The translations under genes and the position numbers were made by a program. Below are positions 33,837-42,826 of a DNA stretch of 64,000 nt, piece after piece. Positions within the stretch are counted from its first letter, which is position 1. Each line of letters opens with the position of its first letter. The notes beneath the pieces are model-generated. The model was not told the DNA's origin and did not search any database. It was given only the letters and a program-made list of their open reading frames with translations. This DNA is from Nostoc sp. ATCC 43529. Lineage in GTDB: Bacteria; Cyanobacteriota; Cyanobacteriia; Cyanobacteriales; Nostocaceae. The DNA lies in contig LWTK01000051.1 of assembly GCA_003326205.1 (NCBI GenBank), forward strand, positions 1 to 64,000, in the 5' to 3' direction.

Positions 33837-35210
33837 TTAAGTTAAATGCATGAAAACTATTTTTAGTAAATCTGCACGAGTAAACGGTTTCGTTAGATAT
33901 CCAGATGCCCCCACTAATCTCGCTTTTACTTTGTCTACAATTCCTTTGTTACCAGTGACAAAGATAATGGGAGTCTGTTTAAACATTGAATTATTACGTA
34001 TAATTCTACACAACTCATAGCCGTCAATTCCTGCCATATTTAGATCCAACAAAATTAAGTCCGGTTTGTGCCTGATAATTGACAAAACGGCTTTTAATGG
34101 ATCGTTGATAGTGACTACAGAAAAATTTTCATTTTCTAAGAAATGGCTAATTTCTTTAAGAATTGTCGGGCTATCATCTACAGAAACTATTTTGTGGACT
34201 TTTTGTGCAGTTACAGTAGCGGCGGTTACTCTTTCGGAAGTGGAATTTATGTTATTTGATATTGTTGGTTCTTGAAAATTTGCTTTTGGAGGAGTAGAAA
34301 TTTGTGGTGATTGCTCAACAGCACCTATATTTTCTTGGGCTATATCTAGAGAAGTATTGACTTCTTCTTTGGTATCAAAGAAATCTGTGGTCAATTTTGG
34401 TAAAAGCGATTTTTCTTCAAATATTTTTGGTAATTTATCAAATGGCGGATCTGGTTCATGTAAGATAATTCCCCCTTGAACGATGTAAGGGTATAATTGT
34501 CGAGCCAGTTTAATTTCATCCTGATTCAAAATCGCAGCCAAATGACAAATACTAAAACCCTTCATCCAGTTAGTTAAATTTGGCTGGAGGTTTGGTAAAT
34601 CTTTTTGCTCAAATTGGTTGTTAGCCAACAGATATGGACGTTGATATGGAGAAGAAATTTGCGGCGCAAAGGACTGCCAACTCTCTAATCTTGCTTGACA
34701 GCGTTCTAAAATTTTTTCTATATCAAACCTGCAAATTTTTGGCATTCTACTAAGCGGTTCTGTTAATTCATAACTACCTTCTTTGATCAGCAAAAATGAT
34801 TCAATCACTTCTTTGACTAATTCTTGAATCAGCACTGCTGCTTGCGTAGAATGTAGATGCTGTTGACTAACAAGCCAGTATATAGCTTGATATTCAGGAA
34901 GCTGGCTTCTTGATTGAGTATCATGTTCCGTTAACTGAGTGTGTGAGTCAGGTTCAAACATCAAACGAACTTGAACGCGAACCTCGTTGGTAAGTAGTGG
35001 AATTTGATGACTCAAGCGACGCAAATGACGTTCTAGTCGGTCGAAGGGTTCTACTGAATGAGTGGCGTAAGTTATTTTGCCTTGTTCTAAGTAAATCGAC
35101 CACGAAACGGAGTTACTTAATGCTTGTAAACAAGTAGTGTCGGAGCAATTAGATAACTGTCTTAATAAACTTAAAGGACGTAGTTTGGCGAACACACCTG
35201 AATTATTCAT
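33837..35210 (-). CDS. PatA/PixG-like response regulator (PATAN + REC)
   Basis: A ~457-residue PatA-type regulator. The N-terminal PATAN (DUF4388-like) region (about 1-265) begins SGVFAKLRPLSLLRQLS and includes WSIYLEQGKITYATHS. A low-complexity linker (about 270-335) follows, then a C-terminal receiver domain (about 340-457) with IVSVDDSP, phospho-Asp in ILLDLNMAGIDG and Lys in YLTKPFTR. PatA relatives act in heterocyst patterning and in phototaxis. This copy sits with a CheY-like gene, so a motility or taxis role is more likely. ATG 35210 is preferred to the TTG at 35240. Confidence 0.9.
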   Translation of the reverse strand: MNNSGVFAKLRPLSLLRQLSNCSDTTCLQALSNSVSWSIYLEQGKITYATHSVEPFDRLERHLRRLSHQIPLLTNEVRVQVRLMFEPDSHTQLTEHDTQSRSQLPEYQAIYWLVSQQHLHSTQAAVLIQELVKEVIESFLLIKEGSYELTEPLSRMPKICRFDIEKILERCQARLESWQSFAPQISSPYQRPYLLANNQFEQKDLPNLQPNLTNWMKGFSICHLAAILNQDEIKLARQLYPYIVQGGIILHEPDPPFDKLPKIFEEKSLLPKLTTDFFDTKEEVNTSLDIAQENIGAVEQSPQISTPPKANFQEPTISNNINSTSERVTAATVTAQKVHKIVSVDDSPTILKEISHFLENENFSVVTINDPLKAVLSIIRHKPDLILLDLNMAGIDGYELCRIIRNNSMFKQTPIIFVTGNKGIVDKVKARLVGASGYLTKPFTRADLLKIVFMHLT

Positions 35211-36035
35211 ACTTTTTCTACTTTTTTGCGGAATCAGCAACCTAACATTTGTAAATTACAAATATCAGCGATGAAGTATTTTATTCTTTGTAATATTTCT
35301 TTATGCACAAATTATTTATTTTAAATATGTATATATATTAAAATTTATAAATTTTTAAACATTTAGTTGTATTTTGTACGTTTGATGGGAGTCTAAAAAA
35401 TAAACAGTTGTGTTTAATTATGTACAGTATGCACTAAACAACTTCTCTTTGATTATGTTTCCAACTTTTTTTAACTGAGATAGGTACAAATAAACAAATG
35501 TAAACATCGATTATCAATTAAGAATATCAGTACATGTTGACCATTTTTAACTTGACTTCCTACTGATAAATCTTGACTCAAGACTGCGATCGCCTACATT
35601 TTTAGTTATGTTAGTTCCCTTGTGAGGTAAATTTGACTCTCAGTTTTCACAATTACACAAGCACACTTATAAAGTAAGCGAACTTAATTATGCTTAATTA
35701 CTTTTATATTAAGGAACGATTATCCTACATAAAATCTTTAAAATCCGAGGTAGGAAAATCTACGTATTTATTGTACTGTAGGTTTGATAGATATAAATTT
35801 TTGGTAGATACACTACAACAGATAATGCTGAGTTTTGAGAAACTCTTTTTTGCAAAACTAGACGCCGATCAATCTCTCATGAAATATGTAGAGAATTTGG
35901 TGAGAATAACTTGTTTGATGACAATCACAGCATCTACCACTAGATACTATATCTGTAGTCGCGTCAGTGACTAGCAAACATATATATTGAAAACAGGGAA
36001 ATAAAACTTTGGATTTTAACATAACACAAAAAGTT
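35211..36035. other. Long AT-rich intergenic region
   Basis: About 800 bp between the PatA-like gene (-) and the VWA gene (+). A 94-codon frame at 35690-35974 (+) is rich in Lys, Tyr and Leu. It lacks a ribosome-binding site or known family, so I leave it uncalled. No heptamer arrays here. The promoter of the TerY-type triad must lie in this region. Confidence 0.4.
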
Positions 36036-36710
36036 ATGCATGACACATTAAGACTTGATGAAGTTGTAGAATTTGCAGAAAACCCAGAACCGCGTTGTCC
36101 GTGTGTCCTCTTACTAGATACATCCGGCTCGATGCAAGGAGATCCCATTGAGGCTTTGAATCAGGGTTTACTAAGTTTAAAGGATGAATTAATCAAAAAT
36201 CCCTTGGCAGCTAGACGAGTAGAAGTGGCGATCGTCACCTTTGACAGTAATATTAATGTAGTACAAGACTTTGTAACCGCCGATCAATTCAATCCGCCGA
36301 TTTTAACAGCTCAAGGATTGACGACGATGGGTGCAGGAATTCATAAAGCTTTAGATATCATTCAAGAAAGAAAGTCTCAGTATCGTGCCAATGGGATTGC
36401 TTACTACCGTCCTTGGGTATTTATGATTACCGACGGAGAACCCCAAGGTGAGTTAGATCGTGAAGTAGAGCAAGCAGCCCAACGCTTACAAGGTGATGAA
36501 GCAAGTAAACGAGTAGCATTTTTTACCGTTGGGGTAGAAAATGCGAATATGGCGCGCTTAAGTCAAATAGCTGTACGTACTCCACTGAAGCTCAAAGGGC
36601 TAAACTTTATCGAGATGTTTGTTTGGCTCTCAGCTAGTATGTCAGCTGTTTCGCATTCTCAGGTGGACGAACAGGTAGCACTACCGCCAATTGGTTGGGG
36701 GACTGTTTAA
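36036..36710 (+). CDS. TerY-type VWA domain protein
   Basis: A ~224-residue von Willebrand factor A protein of the TerY group. The MIDAS metal site is complete: LLLDTSGSM (DxSxS), the Thr in GLTTMGAGIH and the Asp in MITDGEPQGE. The N-terminal LRLDEVVEFAENPEPRCP is typical of the family. It is followed at once by a PP2C phosphatase and a kinase-like protein, the 'TerY-phosphorylation triad' described in comparative analyses of tellurium-resistance gene neighbourhoods. ATG 36036 is taken; the longer frame starts with TTG at 36009. The target of the triad is unknown. Confidence 0.9.
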   Translation: MHDTLRLDEVVEFAENPEPRCPCVLLLDTSGSMQGDPIEALNQGLLSLKDELIKNPLAARRVEVAIVTFDSNINVVQDFVTADQFNPPILTAQGLTTMGAGIHKALDIIQERKSQYRANGIAYYRPWVFMITDGEPQGELDREVEQAAQRLQGDEASKRVAFFTVGVENANMARLSQIAVRTPLKLKGLNFIEMFVWLSASMSAVSHSQVDEQVALPPIGWGTV

Positions 36711-36747
36711 TTACAAAGGTGGCAGCTAGCTGTTGGAACAAAATCTT

Positions 36748-37530
36748 ATGAACATATCAAAACAGATTGCTCAATGGCGGATTGTGGCTGCGTCAGTATG
36801 TGGTACAAGTCACTTAAGAAACAAGCAATTATGTCAGGATGCTCATCACTGGCAGATATTGTCAGATAACATATTAGTGGCAGCGGCAGCAGATGGCGCG
36901 GGTTCTGCAAGTCTGGGGAAAGTGGGAGCGATGCTGGCTGTGGAGACAGCCATCGAAAACCTTTCTAGTAAAGGACTAACCCGAAGCAGTTTGACTAATG
37001 ATGCTAATGTGCGATCGCTCCTAAATGATGCCATACTAGCTGCCAAAAAAGCTGTAGAAGACGAGGCGGTTGCTTGTGAGAAACAACTTACTGACTTAGC
37101 AACTACCTTAATTATTATGGTTGCCACACCAGACGTTGTGGCTGTAGCCCAAATAGGTGACGGTTTGGCTGTGGCCAAAGACCGACTGGGCAACCTTTTA
37201 GCACTGACTATGCCTGATAGCGGCGAATACATCAACGAAACCACCTTTTTAACTTCGCCCACTGCCTTAGATACAGCACAGATGAGATTATGGCGTACAG
37301 ACATAGTAAATGTTGGTATAATTACTGACGGGTTACAAATGCTGGCTTTAAATATGGTTGTTGGGGAACCTCATAAACCGTTCTTTTTTCCGCTGTTTGA
37401 ATTTGTAGCCAATGCCGAGGATAAGACAGCAGCAAAAGAGCAGTTAGTAAAATTTTTACGCTCAGAGCGGATCGCCCAACGCACTGATGATGATTTGACA
37501 CTGATAATAGCTGCATTCAACAACTCATAA
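36748..37530 (+). CDS. PP2C-type protein phosphatase of the TerY triad
   Basis: A ~260-residue PPM/PP2C phosphatase. Metal-binding motifs are LCQDAHHW, AAADGAGSASLG, AQIGDGLAVA and RTDDDLTLIIAAF. The active-site Asp residues in DG-type motifs are all present, so it should be active. It lies 37 bp after the VWA gene and 54 bp before the kinase-like gene; these three form an operon. ATG 36748 is chosen over the upstream TTG at 36733. It probably counteracts the kinase on a shared substrate. Confidence 0.9.
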   Translation: MNISKQIAQWRIVAASVCGTSHLRNKQLCQDAHHWQILSDNILVAAAADGAGSASLGKVGAMLAVETAIENLSSKGLTRSSLTNDANVRSLLNDAILAAKKAVEDEAVACEKQLTDLATTLIIMVATPDVVAVAQIGDGLAVAKDRLGNLLALTMPDSGEYINETTFLTSPTALDTAQMRLWRTDIVNVGIITDGLQMLALNMVVGEPHKPFFFPLFEFVANAEDKTAAKEQLVKFLRSERIAQRTDDDLTLIIAAFNNS

Positions 37531-37584
37531 GCATTAACTTTAAAAGTTTGAAATTTTAAATACTCCCGTTAGCGGTAATTGACT

Positions 37585-39750
37585 ATGCAGGTACTACGTT
37601 GTTCTCCTAAAAAAGAAATCCTCAATTTGAGTGTGAGTTTGGGGCGTGGCGGTGAAGCTTGTGTTTATGCAGTGCCATCCGATGGCAACTTGGTGGCCAA
37701 GATATACCATAAGCCAAGCAGTGCCCATGCCGAAAAACTCCAAGCGATGCTGGCTAACCCGCCAGAAAACCCCACAGCTAGTTTGGGGCATATTTCCATC
37801 GCTTGGCCTGAGGATTTATTGCACGCGGCAGATGGTAGTAAGGGCATCCTGGGGTTTTTAATGCCACGCATTCAGGGAATGCGGCCAATCATTGACTTTT
37901 ATAACCCCAGAACCCGTCGCCAACACTGCCCCCTATTCAACTATCAGTACCTGCTCCGCACGGCTCGTAACTTGGCAGCGGCTTTTGCGGCTTTACACGC
38001 TAGCGGATATTGCATTGGTGATGTGAATGAGTCCAACATCCTCGTCAGTGACACAGCACTAGTGACATTGATAGATACAGACTCCTTCCAAGTACGTAAC
38101 CCAGACACCAACCTTGTTTACCGTTGTTCAGTGGGTAAACCAGAGTTTACGCCACCAGAACTCCAAAATAAAACTTTTGCGGAACACGATCGCGAAGTTT
38201 CCCACGATTTATTCGGGTTAGCGGTACTGGTATTCCAACTATTAATGGAAGGTACGCACCCATTTTCAGGGATTTTTCAAGGCGCCATCGAGCCACCGAC
38301 CTACGAAGCCCGCATCGCAGCCGGTCATTTCACTTACAGCCAAAAGCGACGCGTACCTTACCTACCTACACCCATCGCGCCTCCTTGGGAAATTCTTCAT
38401 CCCAGCTTACAAGAACTATTTGTGCGTTGTTTTGAAGATGGTCACAGCAACCCACAGCTGCGTCCTAGTGCCCAAACTTGGCTTAGTGCAATAGCCGAAG
38501 CCGAAGATTCCCTGATTACTTGTACGACAAATCCTCAACATCGTTACAACAACCACCTAAATATTTGTCCTTGGTGCGAACGTAGCGTGCGATTAGGTGG
38601 ACGCGATCCTTTCCCATCACATCGGGCGATAGAAGCCAGAGAACATCTCCAACCGCGGCTCAAACCGAAAAAGCGTTACACACAAACACCGCGTTTGCCA
38701 CAGCGAGCCATGTCACCGCACCTAGCGAATTATTGGCAACCAATGACACCAAGTGGTTCGCATTATAGACGTTCCAAAAAATCCAAGTTGTATCCCGTTG
38801 GTTTTTGCTTGTTGGGTTTAGTTTTATTGGGATCTGCGGACTTAATGATTAAATTTACTGAGCCGTTAGTTTCCCACAATGCTTACACTCAGCAAACATT
38901 GAAATCTGGTCAGGCAATTAATAAACTCAGCTTTGCCGATTACTATCAGCAAGGTCATACTGCTTACAAACAGCGAGACTATGAAAAAGCAGTTGCAAGT
39001 TATAGTCAAGCCATTGACCAAGAACCCAAACATGCCAAAGCGATCGTCAATCGTGGCAATGCTCGTTATAATCTCAAAGATTACGAAGGAGCAGTTGCAG
39101 ATTACACCCAAGCTTTGAAAATCAAGCCCAACGAAATTAAAGCTTTAGTGAATCGCGGAAATGCTCGGTTTATGCTTGCTGAATATAGCAACGACCCGGA
39201 TACAGAATATAATTTAGCCCTCAAGGATTATAATCGCGCCATAGGCCTCGAACCCAAAGAAGTTGAAGCTTATATTAGACGCGGTATTGTCCGCGCCCAA
39301 ATGGCTAAATATAGCGGTGAGTCTCAACTAGTTTATAAAAGAGCGATCGCAGATTTTACTCAAGCAATTCAACTGAATTTATCCAAAGCAGAAGCTTATT
39401 TTCAGCGCGGTGTTGTTTACTATCAAGTTGCCCAGTATAGCAGCAATTACGAGCAAGAATATAGACAAGCGATCGCTGACTTTAACCAAGCATTAACCAT
39501 CAGCCCCAAACTAGCCAAAGCTTTCCTCAAACGAGGCATGGTTCGTTATGAACTAGCACAATATGGTGGTAGTGAATCTAACCAAAACCAAACAAGAGCG
39601 ATCGCAGATTTACAGACAGCTGCTAAAATCTTTCTTGAGCAAGATGATATGGATAATTATCAGCAAGCACTCAGTAATATGTGTGTAGTTGTTGAAAACA
39701 AATGTGACCCTTTATTCCAAGGCTCAAGTAGTGCAGAAAAAATCAACTAA
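37585..39750 (+). CDS. TerY-triad protein kinase with zinc ribbon, TM helix and TPRs
   Basis: A ~721-residue protein in four parts (numbering from a TTG two codons upstream). An atypical Ser/Thr kinase domain (1-~310) has the glycine loop LGRGGEACVY, K41 in LVAKIY, the catalytic loop CIGDVNESNIL (D148, N153) and LIDTDSF (D166) in place of DFG. Next is a short zinc ribbon (C...CPWC, around residues 315-335). One membrane helix (about 405-425) follows. The C-terminus has five or six TPR units (about 437-690), each about 34 residues with A/G at position 8 and A at 20. The kinase-ribbon layout is that of TerY-triad kinases. The C-terminal TPR tail outside the membrane helix is an addition that could bring partner proteins. 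ATG 37585 used. Confidence 0.9.
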   Translation: MQVLRCSPKKEILNLSVSLGRGGEACVYAVPSDGNLVAKIYHKPSSAHAEKLQAMLANPPENPTASLGHISIAWPEDLLHAADGSKGILGFLMPRIQGMRPIIDFYNPRTRRQHCPLFNYQYLLRTARNLAAAFAALHASGYCIGDVNESNILVSDTALVTLIDTDSFQVRNPDTNLVYRCSVGKPEFTPPELQNKTFAEHDREVSHDLFGLAVLVFQLLMEGTHPFSGIFQGAIEPPTYEARIAAGHFTYSQKRRVPYLPTPIAPPWEILHPSLQELFVRCFEDGHSNPQLRPSAQTWLSAIAEAEDSLITCTTNPQHRYNNHLNICPWCERSVRLGGRDPFPSHRAIEAREHLQPRLKPKKRYTQTPRLPQRAMSPHLANYWQPMTPSGSHYRRSKKSKLYPVGFCLLGLVLLGSADLMIKFTEPLVSHNAYTQQTLKSGQAINKLSFADYYQQGHTAYKQRDYEKAVASYSQAIDQEPKHAKAIVNRGNARYNLKDYEGAVADYTQALKIKPNEIKALVNRGNARFMLAEYSNDPDTEYNLALKDYNRAIGLEPKEVEAYIRRGIVRAQMAKYSGESQLVYKRAIADFTQAIQLNLSKAEAYFQRGVVYYQVAQYSSNYEQEYRQAIADFNQALTISPKLAKAFLKRGMVRYELAQYGGSESNQNQTRAIADLQTAAKIFLEQDDMDNYQQALSNMCVVVENKCDPLFQGSSSAEKIN

Positions 39751-40488
39751 ATTCAGAATTCAGAATTAGAATCATCTCTGTGCTTAGCTATCAGACTTAG
39801 ATTGTGTACTTCAGGATTATTGGTTTTGATTGAATAAATCAAATCTGAATATGATTCGCTAGTATTAATTTCATAGCAATTTGTAGGGGCGCACAGCTGT
39901 GCATCGGTGTCAACTTAAGCCCAAAGCTATATCGGACAGACGTTTTGCAAATCCCTCACGCCCTCATCCCCTAACCCCTTCTCCTGTGGGAGAAGGGGAA
40001 TATAATTTCTGGCTCCCCTCTCCCAAAGGGAGAGGGGCTGGGGGTGAGGGCAAAACCTTCTCACAAAGCGGGTTTCACGTTAAGTTGACACCAATGACAG
40101 CTGTGCGCCCCTACAATAATTTAATACCTACGCTGTAGGAGTTTAAAAATTCAAGCGGATTACTATATTTATGTCGTGTGTAACATTTTTATTTAATTGA
40201 ATAATTTATTAAAAAATAATTAAAGAGCTATTTTATACTTACCTAATTCATTCTGACTCCTGTTAGCACAGCGGGGCGTAGCCCATTCTGAATTCTGAAT
40301 TCTGTTCTATAGATATTCTTTATATAGAAAAGATTTTAATTTATATCTCCTTCATAATTTTGTAAAAAAATACAGTTAGATTATTGACTGAGAAAAACAA
40401 ATCAGAAATCAATTTTTCTCCATATAAGTGCATCCTCTTCATGTCAAGAAAGACAAATAATATCCCTACAAATCTTTGAGGTAATTGC
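39751..40488. other. Long intergenic region before the HEP island
   Basis: About 740 bp. It contains aattcag heptamers right after the kinase stop (39752-39770), a large palindromic element (39881-40116), an AT-rich stretch, and another ttctgaattctgaattctg repeat near 40278-40305. The promoter of rfbF should lie in the last 150 bp; no clear box. Confidence 0.5.
39881..40116. mobile_element. 236-bp palindromic MITE-like element
   Basis: Arms of ~37 bp (39881-39918 and 40080-40116) are inverted copies, starting ttgtaggggcgcacagctgt, with one mismatch and one indel. Nested inside are gccctcatccc...aaccccttctcct and its complement aggggctgggggtgagggc. Smaller hairpins (tctcctgtgggaga and ctcccaaagggag) are at the centre. 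Non-coding and able to form a cruciform. Confidence 0.8.
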
Positions 40489-41262
40489 ATGAAAGCGGTG
40501 ATTTTAGCTGGAGGGCTTGGTACACGCCTCAGTGAAGAAACTAGTATCAGACCCAAGCCGATGGTTGAGATTGGTGGTAAGCCAATTTTGTGGCACATCA
40601 TGAAGACTTACTCTGCCCACGGCATTAATGACTTCATCATTTGTTGTGGTTACAAAGGTTACATAATTAAAGAGTATTTTGCTAACTACTTTTTACACAT
40701 GTCAGATGTTACTTTTGACATGCGATTTAACCAGATGAATGTGCATTCTGGATATGCTGAACCCTGGCGTGTAACCTTGGTAAATACAGGCGACAATACA
40801 ATGACAGGTGGACGTTTAAAACGAATCAGCGAACATCTGGGAAATGAAACCTTTTGCTTTACTTATGGTGATGGTGTCAGTGATATTAATATCACCGAGT
40901 TAGTTAAATTCCATCAACAACAAAACACCTTAGCAACACTCACAGCCGTGCAACCAGCAGGACGTTTTGGTGCTATTTCCTTAGGATATGAGCAAACTAA
41001 AATCACCAATTTTCGGGAAAAACCTGAAGGCGATGGTGCTTGGATTAATGGCGGCTATTTCGTATTAGAACCAGAAGTGATAAACTTAATAGCTGATGAT
41101 TCTACGGTGTGGGAGCAAGAGCCATTAGAAAAATTAGCTTATATGGAACAGCTATCTGCTTTCAAGCACTATGGTTTTTGGCAACCAATGGATACTTTAC
41201 GCGATAAAAATCACCTAGAGGGGCTATGGAACAGCAATCAAGCTCCTTGGAAAGTGTGGTAA
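40489..41262 (+). CDS. rfbF: Glucose-1-phosphate cytidylyltransferase
   Basis: A 257-residue nucleotidyltransferase that makes CDP-glucose from CTP and glucose-1-phosphate. The nucleotide-binding start VILAGGLGTRLSEET, PKPMVEIGGKPILWHI, the CCGYKGYIIKEYF segment, VTLVNTGDNTMTGGR and FTYGDGVSDI are all diagnostic of RfbF. It opens the polysaccharide cluster, which matches the HEP island of Anabaena (from memory, the alr2825-alr2841 region). CDP-glucose would feed the following epimerase and methyltransferase steps. The sequence TTGAGGTAATTGC just before ATG holds a good ribosome site (gagg). Confidence 0.95.
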   Translation: MKAVILAGGLGTRLSEETSIRPKPMVEIGGKPILWHIMKTYSAHGINDFIICCGYKGYIIKEYFANYFLHMSDVTFDMRFNQMNVHSGYAEPWRVTLVNTGDNTMTGGRLKRISEHLGNETFCFTYGDGVSDINITELVKFHQQQNTLATLTAVQPAGRFGAISLGYEQTKITNFREKPEGDGAWINGGYFVLEPEVINLIADDSTVWEQEPLEKLAYMEQLSAFKHYGFWQPMDTLRDKNHLEGLWNSNQAPWKVW

Positions 41263-41267
41263 AAAAG

Positions 41268-41348
41268 AGTTAGGAGTTAGGAGTTAGGAGTTAGGAGTTA
41301 GGAGTTAAATAACAAATAACAAATAACAAGTAACAAATGACAAATGAC
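41268..41348. repeat. GGAGTTA and AACAAAT heptamers
   Basis: Five units of gagttag/ggagtta (41268-41307) run into about five units of aacaaat/aacaagt/gacaaat. Two different heptamer families are joined in one array between rfbF and lhgO. Confidence 0.88.
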
Positions 41349-41386
41349 TTTATAGATTTAGTGTAACTAGAAATACGATAATACTA

Positions 41387-42601
41387 ATGTATGATTTTGC
41401 GATTATAGGTGGGGGAATAGTTGGACTCTCTACAGCGATGGCTTTAGGAAAACGCTATCCCAATGCACGTATTTTAGTAGTAGAAAAAGAGAGCCAATGG
41501 GCATTTCACCAAACCGGCAATAATAGCGGGGTGATTCATTCTGGTATTTACTATAAACCAGGAAGTTTCAAAGCTAAATTTTGTCGTGATGGTTCTCGGT
41601 CAATGGTTGATTTCTGTCAAGAACATGGAATTGACCATGAGGTTTGTGGTAAAGTAATTGTTGCGACTGAAGAACAAGAGCTACCACGCTTAGAAAATCT
41701 CTACCAACGCGGCTTGGAAAATGGCATAGAAGTCCAAAGAATTAGCCCCGAAGAAGTCAAGGAAATTGAACCTCATGTTAGCTGTGTAGGCGGAATTCGG
41801 GTGTTTTCAACTGGCATTGTTAACTACAAGCAAGTTTGTTTGAAATATGCCCAGCTAATTCAACAGCAAGGCGGACATTTACACCTAAATACAAAAGTAC
41901 TGAAAATCTTACCGAGGGGTAAAAGTCAGGTATTAGAAACAAACAAAGGTAGCTTTGAAACTCGGTTCGTAATAAATTGTAGTGGATTGCATAGCGATCG
42001 CACTGCCAGATTAAATCAAGTTGAACCCCAAGCCAAAATTGTTCCATTCCGGGGAGAATACTACGAACTCACACCAGAAAAACGCTATCTAGTCAAAACT
42101 CTCATTTATCCAGTACCCAACCCAGATTTTCCCTTCCTGGGCGTCCACTTTACCCGGATGATTGATGGTAGCGTTCATGCAGGGCCAAACGCAGTTTTAT
42201 CTCTCAAACGCGAAGGTTACAAAAAAACCGACTTTGATTTGGGCGATTTTCTGGAGGTTATGACTTATCCTGGTTTCTGGAAATTGGCAGCCAAACATGC
42301 CGATGAAGGTATCCAAGAAATTATTCGTTCCTTCAGCAAAGCAGCCTTCGTTAAAAGTTTGCAAAAACTAATTCCCGAAGTCCAAGCAGAAGATTTAGTT
42401 CCCACCCATGCAGGAGTCCGTGCTCAAGCCTTAATGAACGATGGCAAGCTTGTAGACGACTTTTTGATTGTTTCGGGTCAAAACTCCATCCATGTTTGCA
42501 ATGCTCCTTCTCCTGCTGCTACTTCTTCTCTAGAAATTGGCAAAGCCATAGTGGCGCAAATTCCCCAACTCTCGCATCTAGATAGTGCGGTAACTGCATA
42601 G
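41387..42601 (+). CDS. lhgO: L-2-hydroxyglutarate oxidase (LhgO)-like FAD enzyme
   Basis: A 404-residue FAD-dependent oxidoreductase of the DAO family, best matching LhgO, which oxidises L-2-hydroxyglutarate. FAD site YDFAIIGGGIVGLSTAMAL; family motif FHQTGNNSGVIHSGIYY; LVPTHAGVRAQAL and VSGQNSIHVCNAPSPAATSS at the C-terminus. Its place inside a polysaccharide cluster suggests the real substrate may be a hydroxy-acid or sugar-linked group, or that it recycles a by-product; that is inference. The same gene is found in the Anabaena HEP island, so it is not a chance neighbour. Confidence 0.88.
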   Translation: MYDFAIIGGGIVGLSTAMALGKRYPNARILVVEKESQWAFHQTGNNSGVIHSGIYYKPGSFKAKFCRDGSRSMVDFCQEHGIDHEVCGKVIVATEEQELPRLENLYQRGLENGIEVQRISPEEVKEIEPHVSCVGGIRVFSTGIVNYKQVCLKYAQLIQQQGGHLHLNTKVLKILPRGKSQVLETNKGSFETRFVINCSGLHSDRTARLNQVEPQAKIVPFRGEYYELTPEKRYLVKTLIYPVPNPDFPFLGVHFTRMIDGSVHAGPNAVLSLKREGYKKTDFDLGDFLEVMTYPGFWKLAAKHADEGIQEIIRSFSKAAFVKSLQKLIPEVQAEDLVPTHAGVRAQALMNDGKLVDDFLIVSGQNSIHVCNAPSPAATSSLEIGKAIVAQIPQLSHLDSAVTA

Positions 42602-42648
42602 ATAGTATAGTTGTCACTTCCGGCGCTGCTGAATTTGGATGTGAAAGC

Positions 42649-42748
42649 TCACGCAGAGGCGCAGAGTCGCAGAGGTATTTTAATCGAGATTGCTGAGTCA
42701 TGAGGTAACAGCAGTCAAATCTCTCTGCGCCTCCGCGTCTCTGCGTGA
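42649..42748. repeat. Inverted pair of CACGCAGAGGCGCAGAG repeats
   Basis: tcacgcagaggcgcagagtc at 42649 onwards and its near-complement ctctctgcgcctccgcgtct at 42721-42748. The same repeat appears at 47351-47372, 47978-48000, 59925-59955 and 63583-63690. Here it can pair and would end transcription or mask the ribosome site of the next gene. Confidence 0.8.
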
Positions 42749-42826
42749 AAAAATAAACCATCTACATAAACATTCCTCCTCACTTAGTTGCATAACGCAC
42801 TCTTCAACACAAAGGCATTAACCACA

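Noticed and set aside
35690..35974. A 94-codon frame upstream of the VWA gene
   Set aside because: Lys/Tyr/Leu-rich from AT-rich DNA, no ribosome site, no recognisable domain.
39899..40138. A 79-codon frame inside the palindromic element
   Set aside because: It is created by the inverted repeats; there is no independent evidence of coding.
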